DNA of 64,000 bases, taken from assembly GCF_050278625.1 (NCBI RefSeq), contig NZ_JBNNTI010000007.1, forward strand, positions 49,902 through 113,901. Direction: 5' to 3'. Of the stretch, positions 15,811-26,100 are shown in pieces. Every line of letters begins with the position of its first letter. Position 1 is the stretch's first letter. This DNA is from Viridibacillus sp050278625 (GTDB lineage: Bacteria; Bacillota; Bacilli; Bacillales_A; Planococcaceae). The notes under the pieces are model-generated. The model did not search any database, was not told the DNA's origin, and was given only the letters and a program-made list of their open reading frames with translations. A program made the position numbers and the translations under genes.

Positions 15811-16809
15811 TTATTTTACTGAATCTCGTTCTTCAATACGGTGTGGAAGTATAACGATACCATCTTCCACTGTTTCTTTGTTCATAAATTTAGTTAATAG
15901 ACGCATTGAAACCGCACCAATATCATACAACGGTAATACAACACTTGTTAATTGAGGGCGTACCATACGTGCTAGCTTTGAGTTTTCAAAACTAATCACT
16001 TCAATATCCTCAGGGACTTTTTTACCTGCATCTTGTGCGCCATGAATAATACCAATGGCTAGCTCATCGCTACCTGCAAAGAAAGCTGTTGGTGCATTAT
16101 CAAGCTGGCTTAACTCTGACCAATCTTCGATACCACTATCATAAGAATCTTCATTAGCAACAACTAGTTTGTCATCAAATTCAATGTCAGCTTCTTCTAA
16201 CGCTCTCTTATATCCAGCAAATTTATATTCTCGGTTAATCGTAGATGTGAACGGTCCTGATACGAAAGCAATTCGTTTATGGCCATTATCTATTAGTCGG
16301 CTAACCGCTTCATAAGCCGCTTGTAAATAATCGATATTTACTGATGGTATTTCTTTTGTTTCTTCAATTGAACCTGCCAAAACAATTGGTACAGGTGAAT
16401 GCCCCATTTTATCTAATAGCTCTTTTGTAACTTGTTCGCTCATCAAAACAATTCCATCAACTTGCTTACCATACATATTATCTAATAATTGTAGTTCCTT
16501 ATCTTCTCGTTGATCAGAATTCGATAAAATAATATTATAGCGATACATTGTCGCGATATCCTCAATACCTCTCGCAAGTTCAGCATAGAAAATATTAGAT
16601 ATATCTGGGATGATAACGCCTACTGTCGTCGTTTTTTTACTTGCTAAGCCACGAGCAACCGCATTTGGTCTATATTCTAAGCGTTCAATTACATCAAGAA
16701 CTTTTTTTCTAGTTGACGGCTTAACGTTTGGGTTGCCGTTGACGACACGAGAAACTGTCGCCATAGAAACATTTGCTTCACGTGCAACATCATAAATTGT
16801 AACGGTCAC
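15811..16809 (-). CDS. ccpA: Catabolite control protein A (LacI family)
   Basis: The 332-residue regulator has an N-terminal LacI-type HTH (VTIYDVAREANVSMATVSRV, PNVKPSTRKKV) and the hinge RPNAVARGLASKKT, then a ribose-binding-type core. With HPr-Ser-P, CcpA binds cre sites and governs carbon catabolite control. The open frame extends 21 codons upstream with Lys-rich sequence, but the GTG preceded by AAAGGAGG at nine-base spacing is the obvious start. Adjacent to aroA with a terminator between, as in Bacillus. Its closeness to acuABC is conserved. Confidence 0.97.
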   Translation of the reverse strand: MTVTIYDVAREANVSMATVSRVVNGNPNVKPSTRKKVLDVIERLEYRPNAVARGLASKKTTTVGVIIPDISNIFYAELARGIEDIATMYRYNIILSNSDQREDKELQLLDNMYGKQVDGIVLMSEQVTKELLDKMGHSPVPIVLAGSIEETKEIPSVNIDYLQAAYEAVSRLIDNGHKRIAFVSGPFTSTINREYKFAGYKRALEEADIEFDDKLVVANEDSYDSGIEDWSELSQLDNAPTAFFAGSDELAIGIIHGAQDAGKKVPEDIEVISFENSKLARMVRPQLTSVVLPLYDIGAVSMRLLTKFMNKETVEDGIVILPHRIEERDSVK

Positions 16810-16869
16810 TTGATGACCTCCTTTTCTTTTCTTCTTTTTATGATACGACAGTTCGTAAAGATTTTTCAA

Positions 16870-16910
16870 CAAAAGAAAAGTGACGATTCAAGTAATTTGA
16901 ATCGTCACCC
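16870..16910 (-). terminator. aroA terminator
   Basis: GTGACGATTCAA (16880-16891) pairs with TTGAATCGTCAC (16897-16908), with a U-rich tail on the minus transcript. Confidence 0.9.
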
Positions 16911-16914
16911 TCTA

Positions 16915-18000
16915 TTATGCGTGAATTTCGTAAGATTTCATGAACTTTTGAAGTGTTTCGTAAAATTCATCGAATTGTGGAATGCTCATTTGTTGTTGAG
17001 CATCCGATAATGCTACTGCTGGATCTGGATGAACTTCTGCCATAACACCGTCTGCTCCAATAGCAATGGCTGCTTTAGCACATGGTAATAGTAAATCGCG
17101 ACGACCAGTTGAGTGTGTTACATCAACAAATACTGGTAAATGCGTTTCTTGTTTTAAAATCGGAACTGCTGAAATGTCTAATGTGTTACGTGTCGCTTTT
17201 TCATATGTGCGAATACCACGTTCACAAAGAATAATTTGATCATTACCTTTTGAGATAATGTATTCTGCTGCATTGATGAATTCATCAATTGTTGCTGCTA
17301 AACCACGTTTTAAAAGTACAGGTTTATTTGTCGCTCCTGCTGCTTTTAATAATTCAAAGTTTTGCATATTACGTGCACCAATTTGGATAACATCGATATA
17401 ATCTAGTGCTTCATCCAAATGTGAAGGTGTAACAATTTCAGAAACTACAGCTAAACCGTATTCTTTTGAAATTTGTTTTAAAATTTTCAATCCTTCAAGA
17501 CCTAATCCTTGGAAGTCATATGGAGATGTACGCGGTTTGTAAGCTCCTCCACGAATCATTTTTAAACCTTTAGATTGAATCGATTCAGCAACTGCTGCTA
17601 CTTGCTCATACGATTCAACAGCACATGGCCCGAATACGAATGTTGGTTCTCCAGCTCCAATTGCTTCTCCGTTAATATTAACAATTGTATCCTCTGGCTT
17701 ACGTTTACGAGATACTAGTAATTCTTTTTTATGATCTGTTTCTTGTAATTTTAATGCTGATTTAAAAATCTCTTTGAAAATATGTTCAATCGTACCTTGA
17801 CTAAGTGGACCTTTATGGTTTTCTTTTAATAGGTTCAACATATGTCTCTCACGAAGAGGATCATAACGATTAACACCTTGTTTTTCTTTAATCTTACCAA
17901 TTTCTTGTACGACTTCTGCACGTTCGTTAATTAAACTTAAAATTTCAAGGTTTAATGCGTCTACGCGGTCACGTAAGTGATCTAAATTTTGATGACTCAT
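16915..18000 (-). CDS. aroA: Bifunctional chorismate mutase / DAHP synthase
   Basis: A 361-residue fusion. An AroQ-type chorismate mutase domain (1-90, LRDRVDALNLEILSLINERAEVV) is followed by a type I beta/alpha-barrel DAHP synthase (VFGPCAVESYEQV, GGAYKPRTSPYDFQG, IQIGARNMQNFELL, LKRGL, THSTGRRDL, EVHPDP). The synthase catalyses the first step of the shikimate pathway from PEP and erythrose-4-P; the fused mutase confers feedback by prephenate/chorismate in Bacillus. The inner ATG after GAGGAG was chosen over one five codons upstream. Followed by ccpA on the same strand but separated by a terminator. Confidence 0.97.
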   Translation of the reverse strand: MSHQNLDHLRDRVDALNLEILSLINERAEVVQEIGKIKEKQGVNRYDPLRERHMLNLLKENHKGPLSQGTIEHIFKEIFKSALKLQETDHKKELLVSRKRKPEDTIVNINGEAIGAGEPTFVFGPCAVESYEQVAAVAESIQSKGLKMIRGGAYKPRTSPYDFQGLGLEGLKILKQISKEYGLAVVSEIVTPSHLDEALDYIDVIQIGARNMQNFELLKAAGATNKPVLLKRGLAATIDEFINAAEYIISKGNDQIILCERGIRTYEKATRNTLDISAVPILKQETHLPVFVDVTHSTGRRDLLLPCAKAAIAIGADGVMAEVHPDPAVALSDAQQQMSIPQFDEFYETLQKFMKSYEIHA

Positions 18001-18181
18001 TGCGTTTCTCCTCACTTCCTCGTATCAGGTACTTTCAGTAGACTGAAAACTGTGATACATTTTTAGATAATATGACTATTATAATCAATAAATTTTAAAA
18101 AGTCACGAATTATTTCTTTAGCGCTTCAACGCGACGAAGTATGTTACTTTAAATGAACATGAAAGGACGTGGCAAAACACG

Positions 18182-20323
18182 ATGTCTAAGCTATTTGCAT
18201 TAGATATAGGTACACGCTCTGTAGTCGGAATAATTATAGAAGAACAAGATGAAAATTTCCACGTTGTCGATTTAATGATTGAAGAACACAAGGAACGTGC
18301 CATGGTAGATGGCCAAATACATAATGTGTTACATGTAGCTACTTTAATAGAGAAAATTAAAACCCAACTTGAAGAGAAACATGGACCTCTTCATAAAGTA
18401 AGTGTAGCTGCTGCTGGTAGAGCTTTAAAAACTGAACAAGCTACTGTCACAATTAATATAAAAAACCGACTTGCTTTTACTGAAGATGACATTAGCCGTT
18501 TGGAACTTGCTGCTGTTCAACAAGCACAGCAACAACTATTACAACATAAAGAAGAAAAAAATAGTAGTAGTCATTATTATTGTGTTGGTTACTCGGTTTT
18601 ATACTATCGTTTAGACCATGAAGAAATTGGCAGTTTAATCGACCAACAAGGTGAAGAAGCTTCAGTTGAAGTAATTGCTACCTTCTTACCTAGAGTCGTC
18701 GTAGAATCACTGTTAGCGGCCCTTAAACGTGCAAATTTAGAGATGGAAGCATTAACCCTTGAACCAATCGCAGCTATCAATGCGTTAATTCCTCCTTCGA
18801 TGCGACGTTTAAATGTTGCACTAGTGGATATAGGTGCAGGTACGTCAGATATAGCTATTACGGATAAGAGTACAGTTGTAGCATATGGAATGGTACCTAC
18901 AGCTGGTGATGAGATCACGGAGGCATTGAGTGATCATTATTTATTGGACTTCCCTGTTGCGGAAAAAGCCAAAAGAGAAATAGCTACACAAGAAGAGATT
19001 AATATTCAAGATATATTAGGTTTCGATCAACTCTACCCACGCTCTGAAATTATGGAAAAATTACGTCCAGCAGTCGTACAACTCGCTACAGCAATTGGCA
19101 CTGAAATTTTACGATTAAATAATCAAATTGCGCCAAAAGCCGTTTTACTAGTAGGTGGGGGCAGTTTAACACCTGATTTACCTGCAGAAATTTGTCAAAT
19201 ATTAGAGTTACCTGAAAATCGGGTTGCTGTTCGAAGTATAGATGCCATTCAACAACTCACAAGAGAAGATCATGTACCCGCCTCTCCAGAGCTTGTAACA
19301 CCAATTGGTATTGCCCTAGCAGCAAAACGAGCACCAATAAAATATATGACAGTGGAAGTAAACAAACAAATCATCCGTTTATTTGAATTAAAAGAGATGA
19401 CGGTGTCAGACGCGTTACTTGCAGCCAATGTGTTAGCTACTAAATTATACGGTAAACCAGGATTAGCTCTTTCAATTAAAGTAAACAATCAGGATATCTT
19501 TATACCTGGTGGTCATGGCAGTCCAACTGAAATTTTCGTCAACGGTAAAAAAGCAAACACCAAACATCTTATCCAAAATGGTGATATCATCGAGTTAAAA
19601 GAAGGCGAAAACGGAGCACCTGCTCAAGCTTCGGTGAAAGATATACTAGATGACGCTAGTATAAAAAAAGTATATATTCAAGATCTACCATACGAAATAC
19701 ATCCGAAAATCACGTTAAACGGCCAAACAGTCTCACTGGATACGCAATTGAATGATCGTGATATTGTGTCTATTAAAACAGCCGATACCATTGAAGAAAT
19801 TTTACATCGGACTAACAATCAAGTTCTAACAAAACGACTAACACCATTTACAATCTATGTTGATAACAAGCCTGTAAATTTACCAGAATTCGCGTGTAGT
19901 TTATCGCTTAATGGTTTTCCAACAAAACTTCACTATTCTATGAAGAGTAATGACCGCTTAACAATTCAATTGACCGAATTGCCGACAGTTGAATTAATCA
20001 CTAAGCGTCTTAACATGCAATTAGAGGACCGTATAATTGTTACATTCCAAGATGAAACATTAGAGATGATTAAAACTTGTATGACAGTTTATATAAATGG
20101 AGAAATTGCTCGTAAATCAGATGTTATATCCAACGGTGCTAAATTTCAATTTGTCACAAAGGATACTAGTAATTGGATTTACCAAGATGTATTCCGTTTT
20201 TCAAATTGGCAATTACCTACAGACTTCAAGGGATCTTTTTCAATATTACGTAATGAAAAACCTTCAAAATTCGACGCAGAAATTTTCGGTGGTGATCGAC
20301 TTTCTATTACATTAAGTAAGTAG
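18182..20323 (+). CDS. FtsA/PilM-like actin-fold protein with C-terminal repeat array
   Basis: A 713-residue protein. Residues about 1-370 form an FtsA/PilM-type actin fold: LFALDIGTRSVVG (phosphate-1), ALVDIGAGTSDIAIT (phosphate-2), VLLVGGGSLTPDL (adenosine). From about 388 comes an unusual region with the recurring pattern hydrophobic-x-hydrophobic-NG...(N/D)GD-x-hydrophobic: IFVNGKKANTKHLIQNGDII, ITLNGQTVSLDTQLNDRDIV, IYVDNKPVNL, VYINGEIARK...SNGAKF and SILRNEKP...GGDRLSI. I count about five beta-grasp-like units. No FtsA C-terminal membrane helix is seen. Annotated relatives are called cell division protein FtsA, but true ftsA lies with ftsZ; function unknown. Stands alone between aroA and ytxH. 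Confidence 0.7.
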   Translation: MSKLFALDIGTRSVVGIIIEEQDENFHVVDLMIEEHKERAMVDGQIHNVLHVATLIEKIKTQLEEKHGPLHKVSVAAAGRALKTEQATVTINIKNRLAFTEDDISRLELAAVQQAQQQLLQHKEEKNSSSHYYCVGYSVLYYRLDHEEIGSLIDQQGEEASVEVIATFLPRVVVESLLAALKRANLEMEALTLEPIAAINALIPPSMRRLNVALVDIGAGTSDIAITDKSTVVAYGMVPTAGDEITEALSDHYLLDFPVAEKAKREIATQEEINIQDILGFDQLYPRSEIMEKLRPAVVQLATAIGTEILRLNNQIAPKAVLLVGGGSLTPDLPAEICQILELPENRVAVRSIDAIQQLTREDHVPASPELVTPIGIALAAKRAPIKYMTVEVNKQIIRLFELKEMTVSDALLAANVLATKLYGKPGLALSIKVNNQDIFIPGGHGSPTEIFVNGKKANTKHLIQNGDIIELKEGENGAPAQASVKDILDDASIKKVYIQDLPYEIHPKITLNGQTVSLDTQLNDRDIVSIKTADTIEEILHRTNNQVLTKRLTPFTIYVDNKPVNLPEFACSLSLNGFPTKLHYSMKSNDRLTIQLTELPTVELITKRLNMQLEDRIIVTFQDETLEMIKTCMTVYINGEIARKSDVISNGAKFQFVTKDTSNWIYQDVFRFSNWQLPTDFKGSFSILRNEKPSKFDAEIFGGDRLSITLSK

Positions 20324-20350
20324 AGCAACAAATCTTATAAATAACGAAAA

Positions 20351-20396
20351 AAACTATCTCAAATGTTCTTCTAACGAACTTTGAGATAGCTTTTTA
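20351..20396. terminator. Terminator between the FtsA-like gene and ytxH
   Basis: CTATCTCAAA/TTTGAGATAG with an inner GTTC/GAAC, and T/A runs on both sides. Confidence 0.88.
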
Positions 20397-20411
20397 CTAT
20401 TAGTGCATTAT

Positions 20412-21002
20412 TTATTTTTTTGTTGTTTCAGCTTTTGCTTCTTGCTTTTCAGCTTCGACTACTTCAACTGCTTCTTCAAGAGCCAAACTAACAGCTGTTG
20501 GCTCATTAGTTTCAGCTTCATATTCTGCAATCGTTTTTTCCATTGTTTCCATGATATCTAATGGCTCTTCACCTTCAAAAGAAACCGTTCCATCATCCAA
20601 TGGCTGAGTTGTTTTAGTTTTAATTGATTTTACTTTATCAACTAGTTGACCTGATTGTTCTTGAAGCGTTTTTGAAATTTGAGCCGATTTTTCCTTTGCA
20701 GTGGAAGAAAGCTCAATACTTTTTTCTTTGATTTGACTCGCTTGTGTTGCCACATCTTCACGCAATTCTTTACCTGTTTTAGGAGCTAAAAATAACGCTG
20801 TAGCAGCCCCAACAATACCACCTACAAATGCACCGATTACAAAATCTTTTACGTTTACATTTGATTCGTCATAGAGAGATTCAGCTTTATGTTCATAAGA
20901 TTGTGGTAAGTAAGCATTCACTTCCGAACCCTCAATTCCTTGGTTACCATAAACATCATAATTATTTCTCACATCATTGTAATTCGGTTTTTGTTCTGAC
21001 AT
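20412..21002 (-). CDS. ytxH: YtxH-domain protein
   Basis: The 196-residue protein has a YtxH domain with one hydrophobic segment (about 51-71: FVIGAFVGGIVGAATALFLAPKTGKELR), then a long Lys/Glu/Gln-rich helical region, likely coiled coil (EKSIELSSTAKEKSAQISK), and an acidic Glu/Ala-rich tail. Together with ytxG this matches the B. subtilis ytxGH(J) general-stress operon; ytxJ is missing here. Function unknown. RBS GGGAGG; 20 bp gap after ytxG. Probably membrane-anchored with the tail in the cytoplasm. Confidence 0.85.
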   Translation of the reverse strand: MSEQKPNYNDVRNNYDVYGNQGIEGSEVNAYLPQSYEHKAESLYDESNVNVKDFVIGAFVGGIVGAATALFLAPKTGKELREDVATQASQIKEKSIELSSTAKEKSAQISKTLQEQSGQLVDKVKSIKTKTTQPLDDGTVSFEGEEPLDIMETMEKTIAEYEAETNEPTAVSLALEEAVEVVEAEKQEAKAETTKK

Positions 21003-21022
21003 ACCTAGCGCCTCCCAATATC

Positions 21023-21496
21023 TTATTTTCTTCTTTTTCTTTTAACAGTTGCATCTGGTGTATTCACCGTGACTGTCTCATTATTAGCTTTACGCTCTTT
21101 CATCTTACCACGTATTCCCATAAAAGCGTTACTCCATTGAATAACTTGTGCGATTTGATCGCTGTTTTTCGAAACGTTAGAATAAATAGAAGATGTTACT
21201 TGTTGCACTGAATTATTCAATCCATTTACTGAATCTCCAAAACCTTTTACGGCTTGTACTACCGTATTCAGTTGCTTAGATTTGTCTTGAATATCCTCTG
21301 CCAAACTATTCGTTTTTTCTAATAAACCTGTTGTCTCACGTGTAATTCCTTGCATTTGGCCTTCAATTCCAGCCATTGTATTCGCTACATTATTTAATGT
21401 CGTTTTCAACGAATTTAATGTCATCGCTAAACCAATACATAAAACAAGGAACCCAATCGCCGCAACTAATGCTGCTATATACAAAATAACTATCAT
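21023..21496 (-). CDS. ytxG: DUF948 protein YtxG
   Basis: The 157-residue protein has an N-terminal membrane helix (about 2-26, VILYIAALVAAIGFLVLCIG) followed by a predicted coiled coil (about 30-110) with heptad-like SLKTTLNNVANTM and QMQGITRETTGLLEKT. The C-terminus is basic (KRKRRK). It matches DUF948/YtxG general-stress proteins. First gene of ytxGH, with a sigma-B-like promoter upstream. Function unknown. Confidence 0.87.
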   Translation of the reverse strand: MIVILYIAALVAAIGFLVLCIGLAMTLNSLKTTLNNVANTMAGIEGQMQGITRETTGLLEKTNSLAEDIQDKSKQLNTVVQAVKGFGDSVNGLNNSVQQVTSSIYSNVSKNSDQIAQVIQWSNAFMGIRGKMKERKANNETVTVNTPDATVKRKRRK

Positions 21497-21525
21497 CTTA
21501 CACCCTCCTAACTATATACATTTAA

Positions 21526-21552
21526 GTTCCCACAAAATGAATGTATTTAAAC
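21526..21552 (-). promoter_or_regulatory. Sigma-B-type promoter of ytxGH
   Basis: On the minus strand GTTTAA (21547-21552), a 15-bp spacer and GGGAAC (21526-21531) fit the GTTTAA/GGGWAW general-stress consensus, with a spacer one base longer than the best-known examples. It lies 30 bp before the ytxG start. Confidence 0.6.
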
Positions 21553-21637
21553 ATTACATATTACAATACATTCAACAAAACATTGCTAAATCCTGCTAAT
21601 CATCATCACTATACTACAAAAATAAAGAATTTTCCAT

Positions 21638-21680
21638 AAAAAAAACAGCTTAGCCTCTACTAGAGGTTAAACTGTTTTCT
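21638..21680 (-). terminator. murC terminator
   Basis: Stem AACAG-TTA-CCTCT / AGAGG-TAA-CTGTT with minor bulges; the A-run at 21637-21645 gives a U-tract on the minus strand. Confidence 0.85.
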
Positions 21681-21698
21681 AATATATTTACGCTTGTA

Positions 21699-23009
21699 TT
21701 ATACGTTTCCTTCTAATAAAAGTACTTCAAATGCTTCTTGGAATTTATGAACATCTCCTGCGCCCATAAACAAGAATACCGAATCTTTATGCTCAACTAT
21801 AGAAGGAATATTTTCTAACTTCAATAAATTGCTGCCTTCAATTAGATCTACTAAATCTTGTATAGACAGTGCACCTGATTTTTCACGCGCAGAGCTGAAA
21901 ATATCACAAAGATAAACACTATCTGCTTCACTTAAACTATCCGCAAAATCTTGTAAAAATGCTTGCGTACGTGTAAATGTATGTGGTTGGAAAATTGCTA
22001 CAACTTCACGATCCGGGTATTTTTGGCGTGCAGATTGAATCGTCGCTCTAATCTCTGTTGGATGATGAGCATAATCATCAATTAATGTACGTGCGCCAAT
22101 TGCTGTCTCTGTAAAACGACGTTTAACACCATCGTAAGTACTTAGACGAGCTTGAATCGTTTCAGCAGGAACTCCTTCATAATGGCACAAAGAAATCACA
22201 GCAAGTGTATTTAGTACATTATGATCTCCAAACATCGGAATATGGAACTTACTATAGAATTCGTTACGTACAAAAACATCGAAGGTAGAACCTTCAGTCG
22301 TTTTTTCTACATTACGTGCTTCAAAATCATTTTCAGAACCTAAACCGTAAAATACGACTGGTACATTGGCTTGAATTTTTTGTAAGTGTTCATCATCACC
22401 ACAAGCAATAATAGCTTTTTTCACTTGTAATGCCATTGATTGAAACGCATCAAACACATCATCTATGTCTTTATAATAGTCAGGGTGATCAAAATCAATA
22501 TTCGTCATCACTGCATAATCTGGATGATAAGCTAAGAAATGTCGGCGGTATTCGCATGCTTCCATTACGAAATTTTGAGCGCCAACTGCTCCGCCACCAG
22601 TACCATCACCAATTAAAAAAGAAGTCGGCTTGTCTCCTTCTAACACATGAGACATTAAACCTGTTGTTGAAGTTTTACCATGGGCTCCTGTAATAGCGAC
22701 TGATGTATATTGTTCTAAATAATCCCCTAGGAATGTATGATAACGAATTACTTCTACACCGATTTCACGGGCTTTTACTAACTCTGGGTGCTCGTCCGTA
22801 AAAGCATTACCCGCAATTACAATCATTCCTGTTTGAATGTTGTTCTCATCAAAAGGCAAGATGGTAATATTGCGCTTTCTTAGTGGATCTTCTGTAAAAA
22901 AGTATGTTTCGATATCGGAACCTTGAACCGTCTCACCTGAATCAAATAGAATTTGTGCAAGTGAACTCATTCCTGATCCCTTAATTCCTGTAAAATGATA
23001 AACTGTCAT
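21699..23009 (-). CDS. murC: UDP-N-acetylmuramate--L-alanine ligase
   Basis: The 436-residue Mur ligase adds L-Ala to UDP-MurNAc in cytosolic peptidoglycan precursor synthesis. Visible are the N-terminal Rossmann GIKGSGMSSLA, the ATP loop GAHGKTSTTG, MTNIDFDHPDYY, DDYAHHPTEI and FQPHTFTRT near the C-terminal domain. RBS GGAGG eight bases from the ATG. Downstream of sftA on the same strand but with its own extended -10 promoter. Confidence 0.97.
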   Translation of the reverse strand: MTVYHFTGIKGSGMSSLAQILFDSGETVQGSDIETYFFTEDPLRKRNITILPFDENNIQTGMIVIAGNAFTDEHPELVKAREIGVEVIRYHTFLGDYLEQYTSVAITGAHGKTSTTGLMSHVLEGDKPTSFLIGDGTGGGAVGAQNFVMEACEYRRHFLAYHPDYAVMTNIDFDHPDYYKDIDDVFDAFQSMALQVKKAIIACGDDEHLQKIQANVPVVFYGLGSENDFEARNVEKTTEGSTFDVFVRNEFYSKFHIPMFGDHNVLNTLAVISLCHYEGVPAETIQARLSTYDGVKRRFTETAIGARTLIDDYAHHPTEIRATIQSARQKYPDREVVAIFQPHTFTRTQAFLQDFADSLSEADSVYLCDIFSSAREKSGALSIQDLVDLIEGSNLLKLENIPSIVEHKDSVFLFMGAGDVHKFQEAFEVLLLEGNV

Positions 23010-23070
23010 GTTGAAACCTCCCGGGAAAGTTTCCTTACCCTTGATTAATCAAATCTTTAAAACATATTAC

Positions 23071-23079
23071 ATTATAACA
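23071..23079 (-). promoter_or_regulatory. Extended -10 promoter of murC
   Basis: TGTTATAAT on the minus strand (TGnTATAAT), 62 bp before the start codon; -35 is poor. Confidence 0.5.
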
Positions 23080-23166
23080 TGGATTACTACACTTCTAAAA
23101 TAAACGATAATTCCCACTCTTTCACTTTTATTATTCACAAATAATAAGTCATTAGTCATAAATAAT

Positions 23167-26100
23167 TCACAATTCGTCATATCCGTTATTAAAGAGACTC
23201 TCCAAATCTTGTGTTTTCAAAAAGACATCACGTGGTTTTGTGCCCTTTGACTCGGAGATAAATCCTTGAGCCTCCATCATGTCTACTAATCTGGCCGCTC
23301 GATTATAGCCGATATGGAATTTTCGTTGTAAAGAAGATGTCGAAACTGTACCTTGCTCACAAATATGACGGCATGCCTCTTCAAATAGCTCATCTTGTTC
23401 CTCAACAGCCTCAGCTTTTCTTAACAATTCTTCTTGTTCAAAAATATATTCCGGTTCCCCCAAGGAACGCATATAGTCTGTTACTGCTTCAATCTCTTCA
23501 TCCGTTACAAAGGTACCTTGCACACGAATAGGAGCAGACATGCCATTTCCTAAGTACAACATATCACCTCGACCTAACAACCGTTCCGCACCCTGGCTAT
23601 CCAATATTGTACGTGAATCAATTTGCGATGATACAGAGAAAGCAATACGTGTTGGTATATTAGACTTAATAAGCCCTGTAATAACATCTACAGATGGGCG
23701 TTGAGTTGCAAGTACTAAATGAATACCACAAGCTCTTGCTTTTTGAGCAATTCGACAAATAGCCTCTTCTACATCAGTAGGAGCCATCATCATTAAATCT
23801 GCTAATTCATCAATAACAATAACTAGATACGGCATTTTCAATGAAAATTTACGTTCGTCTTCAACCATTACATTGTATCTCTTAATATCTCTTGCTCCAA
23901 CATGTGCAAATAATTGATACCGTCTTTCCATTTCCTCTACAGCCCATTTTAAAGCTGCAGTAGCTGCTTTAACATCGGTAATCACTGGACTCACTAAATG
24001 AGGAATATGATTAAATGCAGCCAATTCCACCATTTTAGGGTCAATTAATAGCAGCTTCACATCTTGTGGGCTCGCTTTTAATAATAGACTAACCAAAATT
24101 GAGTTAATACAAACAGATTTACCAGACCCTGTTGCGCCTGCAATTAATCCATGAGGCATTTTACGAAGGTCCAGTGTCACCGGTTTTCCTGTTAAATCTA
24201 AACCTAACGCCGCTTCGAGAGGTGAATCTGAATCAATAAATAACTGGTCACCAACTATCTCAGAAATACGTACTGGTCGTGATTTTTGGTTTGGAATTTC
24301 TATCCCGATCGAGCTCTTTCCTGGTATCGGTGCTTGAATACGTATGTCCCTCGCAGCAAGAGCAAGTTTCAAATCATCTGCTAAGTTACGTATTTTGCTC
24401 ACTTTAGTACCGTGACCAACTGTGATTTCAAATTGCGTTACTGCAGGCCCTTGCACAATTTGAACAATCTCCCCTTTTACTTGAAAATAAGAGAGTGCTT
24501 CAATTAGTTTCTCACCTTGCATATCCATCCATTCAAAATCCTCTGTTTTTTCCTCTGGTGACTCTAAATACCTTAGAGATTCATCAAGGTTTTCGTTAAT
24601 ACGTGATGGGAGAGGCTCTTCAATCACATGTTCACTAACTGGTTCAACTGTTGTTGTCACAACTTCTTGATAGTCAGGCGTCGTATTGGATTCTAATATA
24701 GGTTGTTGTACAGGGATTTCTGTAATAATCGTTTCCAAAGGTTGCTCTTTTGCGACGGAGGGAAGTACAGTCTCATCTACGCTCGTTTTTAAAAATTGCT
24801 TAGTAGTTGCTTCTTTCAGTGCCCACTTCTCTTTATCTGTTTTTAACATGAGAACATTAAATGGAAGTTTACTTTGTTCTTTATTTATTGACTCTGCTAC
24901 CGGCTGTTGGTACTCTCTCTCTTCGGAAGATAATGATTCCTCAAACTCATTTACATTTTCAGGTGGCTTTATAGATGCTTCTACAATTTCACCACCTGTT
25001 CTTGAATACTCATCTTCAGGCTCTTCAGCTCGGCGAATAAGTTCTTCGACAATGGTTGGTTTTTCTTCTATAGTAATCTCTTCTATGGAAGTTTGTGCCT
25101 GCCCAACAAAATTTACTTCTAAATTTTGTTCTACAATTTCATCTCGCTCTTTAATTGCAACAGGTATTGACTGTTGCTGGAATGGCGCTTCCACATAATG
25201 AGCAGTGGCCGGAGAGGAATTTTCATCACAATCAATAGCTTGCGCTTCTATCATTTCTACCACAGCAATTGCTTGATTTACATTTACTGCTGTTTCTACG
25301 ATAGCTTGGGTTTCTTCCACTTCTGTCTCAACAATCACTTGGGTTTCTTCCACTTCTGTCTCAACAATCACTTGGGTTTCTTCCACTTCTGTCTCAACAA
25401 TCACTTGGGTTTCTTCCACTTCTGTCTCAACAATCACTTGGGTTTCTTCCACTNNNNNNNNNNNNNNNNNNNNNNNNNNNNNNNNNNNNNNNNNNNNNNN
25501 NNNNNNNNNNNNNNNNNNNNNNNNNNNNNNNNNNNNNNNNNNNNNNNNNNNNTTCTGTCTCAACAATAGCTTGGACTTTATTCACTTCTGTTTCTACAAC
25601 AGCTTTTGCTATTGAAGTAGGGTGAGATAGTGACTCCATTATTTCTGCAGAATTTTGTTGTGTTACTACTGAATTATCAACCAACTCATTTATCTCACTT
25701 GATACTTGGTTCGCTAACTGATTATGGACCGAGCGCCCAGGTGGCTTATGGAAACCGTAAACGGGTGACGGAACATTCGTAGGTTTGAATTTTTGCTTTT
25801 TCACTTGCTCTGGCACTGTAGTAGCTGCAGTTTGACTTTCACTCTCAATCGATCTACGGGTAGGCGAAGAACTTGGACGCTCCCTATAAGGAGCGGTTGT
25901 ATCATAACTTGGCGTTGGGTTAAATGGATTAATACGCTCTTGCTTTTTTGGCACTTCGTTATAGCGATTCCTAGAGGTCGGTCTTTGTTGCTCACGCGTT
26001 TCGAAAAGAGTAGGCTCCTGAACTTGCTGTGCACCTTGGAATGGTGACCTTCTATTTGACGATGTTACCTGGTTATTAGTTGCTGGTTGGAAACGATCCT

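Noticed and set aside
20828..21211. Plus-strand 127-codon ORF opposite ytxGH
   Set aside because: Shadow of the two real minus-strand genes; spans their junction and has no RBS.
24686..25198. Plus-strand ORF of 170 codons in sftA
   Set aside because: Ser-rich composition is the antisense of the Glu-rich linker; no RBS and no family resemblance.
25321..25452. Regular direct repeats suggesting a CRISPR array
   Set aside because: Units are contiguous 33-mers without spacers and encode an in-frame peptide repeat in sftA.
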